Positions 63,018 through 64,000 of a stretch of 64,000 nt of DNA are shown here, in pieces. The notes beneath the pieces are model-generated. The model saw only the letters and a list, made by a program, of their open reading frames with translations. It was not told the origin of the DNA and searched no databases. A program made the position numbers and the translations under genes. How positions within the stretch are numbered: position 1 is the first letter of the stretch; every line of letters starts with the position of its first letter. The DNA comes from Pseudaquabacterium terrae (GTDB taxonomy: Bacteria; Pseudomonadota; Gammaproteobacteria; Burkholderiales; Burkholderiaceae_C). The stretch spans positions 124,001-188,000 of the forward strand of contig NZ_JABRWJ010000002.1 in assembly GCF_013266755.1 (NCBI RefSeq), written 5' to 3'.

Positions 63018-64000
63018 TCAGGCCGTGGCGTCGAAGCGGTGCTCAGGCACATGGCGCTGCAGCCAGTGCTCGAGGATCGTCAGGATCCAGACCATCTCGC
63101 CGTAGTAACCCGGATGCGCCGGCAGCAGCTCGTCGATCAGCCGCCGGATGAACGCCGGCTGCACGATGCCACGCGTCGCCAGGCTGTTCAGCGCATCGGT
63201 CGCCAGCCGCTGCAGCGGCGCATGGCGCGTGACCCAGACGCCGAACGGCAACCCGAAGCCCTGCTTGCGCTTGGTGATGATCTGCTCGGGCAGGAAGCCG
63301 CGCAGCGCCTCCTTGAAGAACCAGCGCAGCTTCAGCCCCTTGAGCTTGTACTCGGCCGGCAGCCGCAGCGAGAAGTCGAGCAGCGCCTGGTCGAGCAGCG
63401 GGTAGCCGACGCCGATGCCGGCCAGCTGCGTGCTGCCGCGCACCTTCGGCAGGTCGCCTTCGGCCAGCGTGTAACGCCAGTCGAAGGCCAGCATGCGGTT
63501 GATCTCGCGCCCGGTGCGCGCCTGGGCCCAGACTTCGCGCTGCTGTTGGGTCGGCCCCTCGGTGTCGACGCGGGCGAGGAAGCCCGGCGTCAGCACCTCG
63601 TCCATGCCGAGCCGGCGCAGCAGGTTGTACATCTGCAGCCGGTCGGGCATCGGCACGCGCGCCTGCTCGACGTAGCTCGCGCCCTTGCGCACCAGCGGCA
63701 GTTTGCCCGCGACCTCGGTGCCCAGCAGCGGCTCCATCAGCCCGCGCCGCAGCGCGCGCGGCACCGCGTCGTACCAGCCGAAGATGCGCTGCTTCGCATA
63801 GCGGCTGTTGCCGCCGAAGAGCTCGTCGCCGCCGTCACCGGCGAGCAGCTTCGTGACGCCGTCGGCCCGGGCCACCTTGGCGCAGTAGTAGGCCGGCAGC
63901 GCCGACGAGTTGCCGAAGGGCTGGTCGTGGTGCGCGGCGATCGCCGCGATGCTGTCGACCAGGTCCGCCGGCGTCACGTAGTACTCGTGGTGGCGGCTGC
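63018..64000 (-). CDS. Third asparagine synthase-type amidotransferase, C-terminal part (5' end outside window)
   Basis: The frame is open at the right edge of the window and ends at 63018, giving about 327 residues of the synthetase domain. HHEYYVTPADLVD, FGNSSALPAYYCAK and LLAGDGGDELFGGNSRY match the C-terminal half of AsnB-like amidotransferases, and KLKGLKLRWFFKEALRGFLP and KRKQGFGLPFG the end. The PP-loop and glutaminase half would lie upstream, beyond 64000. With the two others it makes three such enzymes in 14 kb. Confidence 0.92.
   Translation of the reverse strand, partial: SRHHEYYVTPADLVDSIAAIAAHHDQPFGNSSALPAYYCAKVARADGVTKLLAGDGGDELFGGNSRYAKQRIFGWYDAVPRALRRGLMEPLLGTEVAGKLPLVRKGASYVEQARVPMPDRLQMYNLLRRLGMDEVLTPGFLARVDTEGPTQQQREVWAQARTGREINRMLAFDWRYTLAEGDLPKVRGSTQLAGIGVGYPLLDQALLDFSLRLPAEYKLKGLKLRWFFKEALRGFLPEQIITKRKQGFGLPFGVWVTRHAPLQRLATDALNSLATRGIVQPAFIRRLIDELLPAHPGYYGEMVWILTILEHWLQRHVPEHRFDATA

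Overview
The window is GC-rich and densely coded. It reads as a betaproteobacterial chromosome, most likely Burkholderiales of the Rubrivivax/Methylibium/Leptothrix type. The call rests on GC-biased third codon positions, the complete set of exosortase A (XrtA, PEP-CTERM) exopolysaccharide genes, and an intergenic GC hairpin repeat of a kind I associate with Burkholderiales. I see no tRNA, rRNA, insertion sequence, phage gene or CRISPR array.

Layout. (1) 1-3207, minus strand: a TonB-dependent receptor, a YfiR-like periplasmic protein and the N-terminus of a membrane sensor. (2) 3400-7426: hppD with a divergent Lrp-type regulator, a FeeM-like N-acyltransferase carrying a C-terminal PilZ domain, and a secreted trypsin-like protease. 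(3) 7784-12718: the initiating sugar-phosphate transferase, split by an apparent one-base frameshift, then the PrsK/PrsR two-component pair. (4) 12758-18587, minus strand: an AMP-forming ligase, a thioester-reductase-like SDR, a VAO-type flavoprotein oxidase and an N-acetyl-sugar amidotransferase. This looks like a small pathway I cannot assign. (5) 18788-19861: a PEP-CTERM protein behind a good sigma-54 promoter, with a strong terminator. (6) 20070-25107: a LolA-like protein, an outer-membrane beta-barrel and an RND exporter with a fused [2Fe-2S] thioredoxin-like domain.

(7) 25268-46162: the XrtA/exopolysaccharide core. It holds PrsT, export lipoprotein, chain-length protein, tyrosine kinase, outer-membrane protein, ATPase, WecB, deacetylase, FemAB-like protein, XrtA-EpsI, UDP-sugar dehydrogenase, MBOAT acyltransferase, SGNH protein, glycosyltransferase, second deacetylase and acyltransferase-3. 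(8) 46159-50829: a MaoC-SDR fusion (minus strand), then an FkbH-like HAD protein, an acyl carrier protein and an AAC(3)-family acyltransferase, apparently a sugar N-acylation module. (9) 50866-57983: two asparagine-synthase-type amidotransferases alternating with two glycosyltransferases, then a TPR protein. (10) 57984-64000: two paralogous kelch-like lipoproteins facing each other, and the C-terminal part of a third amidotransferase running off the window.

How it fits together (inference from known families): WecB and the UDP-sugar dehydrogenase supply a HexNAc uronic acid. The amidotransferases, acyltransferases and deacetylases decorate the polymer. The export lipoprotein, chain-length protein and kinase handle export. 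XrtA processes PEP-CTERM proteins, and PrsK/PrsR with RpoN switch the PEP-CTERM gene on. No Wzx flippase or Wzy polymerase is in the window, so part of the locus probably lies beyond 64000. Many neighbours overlap by ATGA or GTGA, indicating translational coupling.
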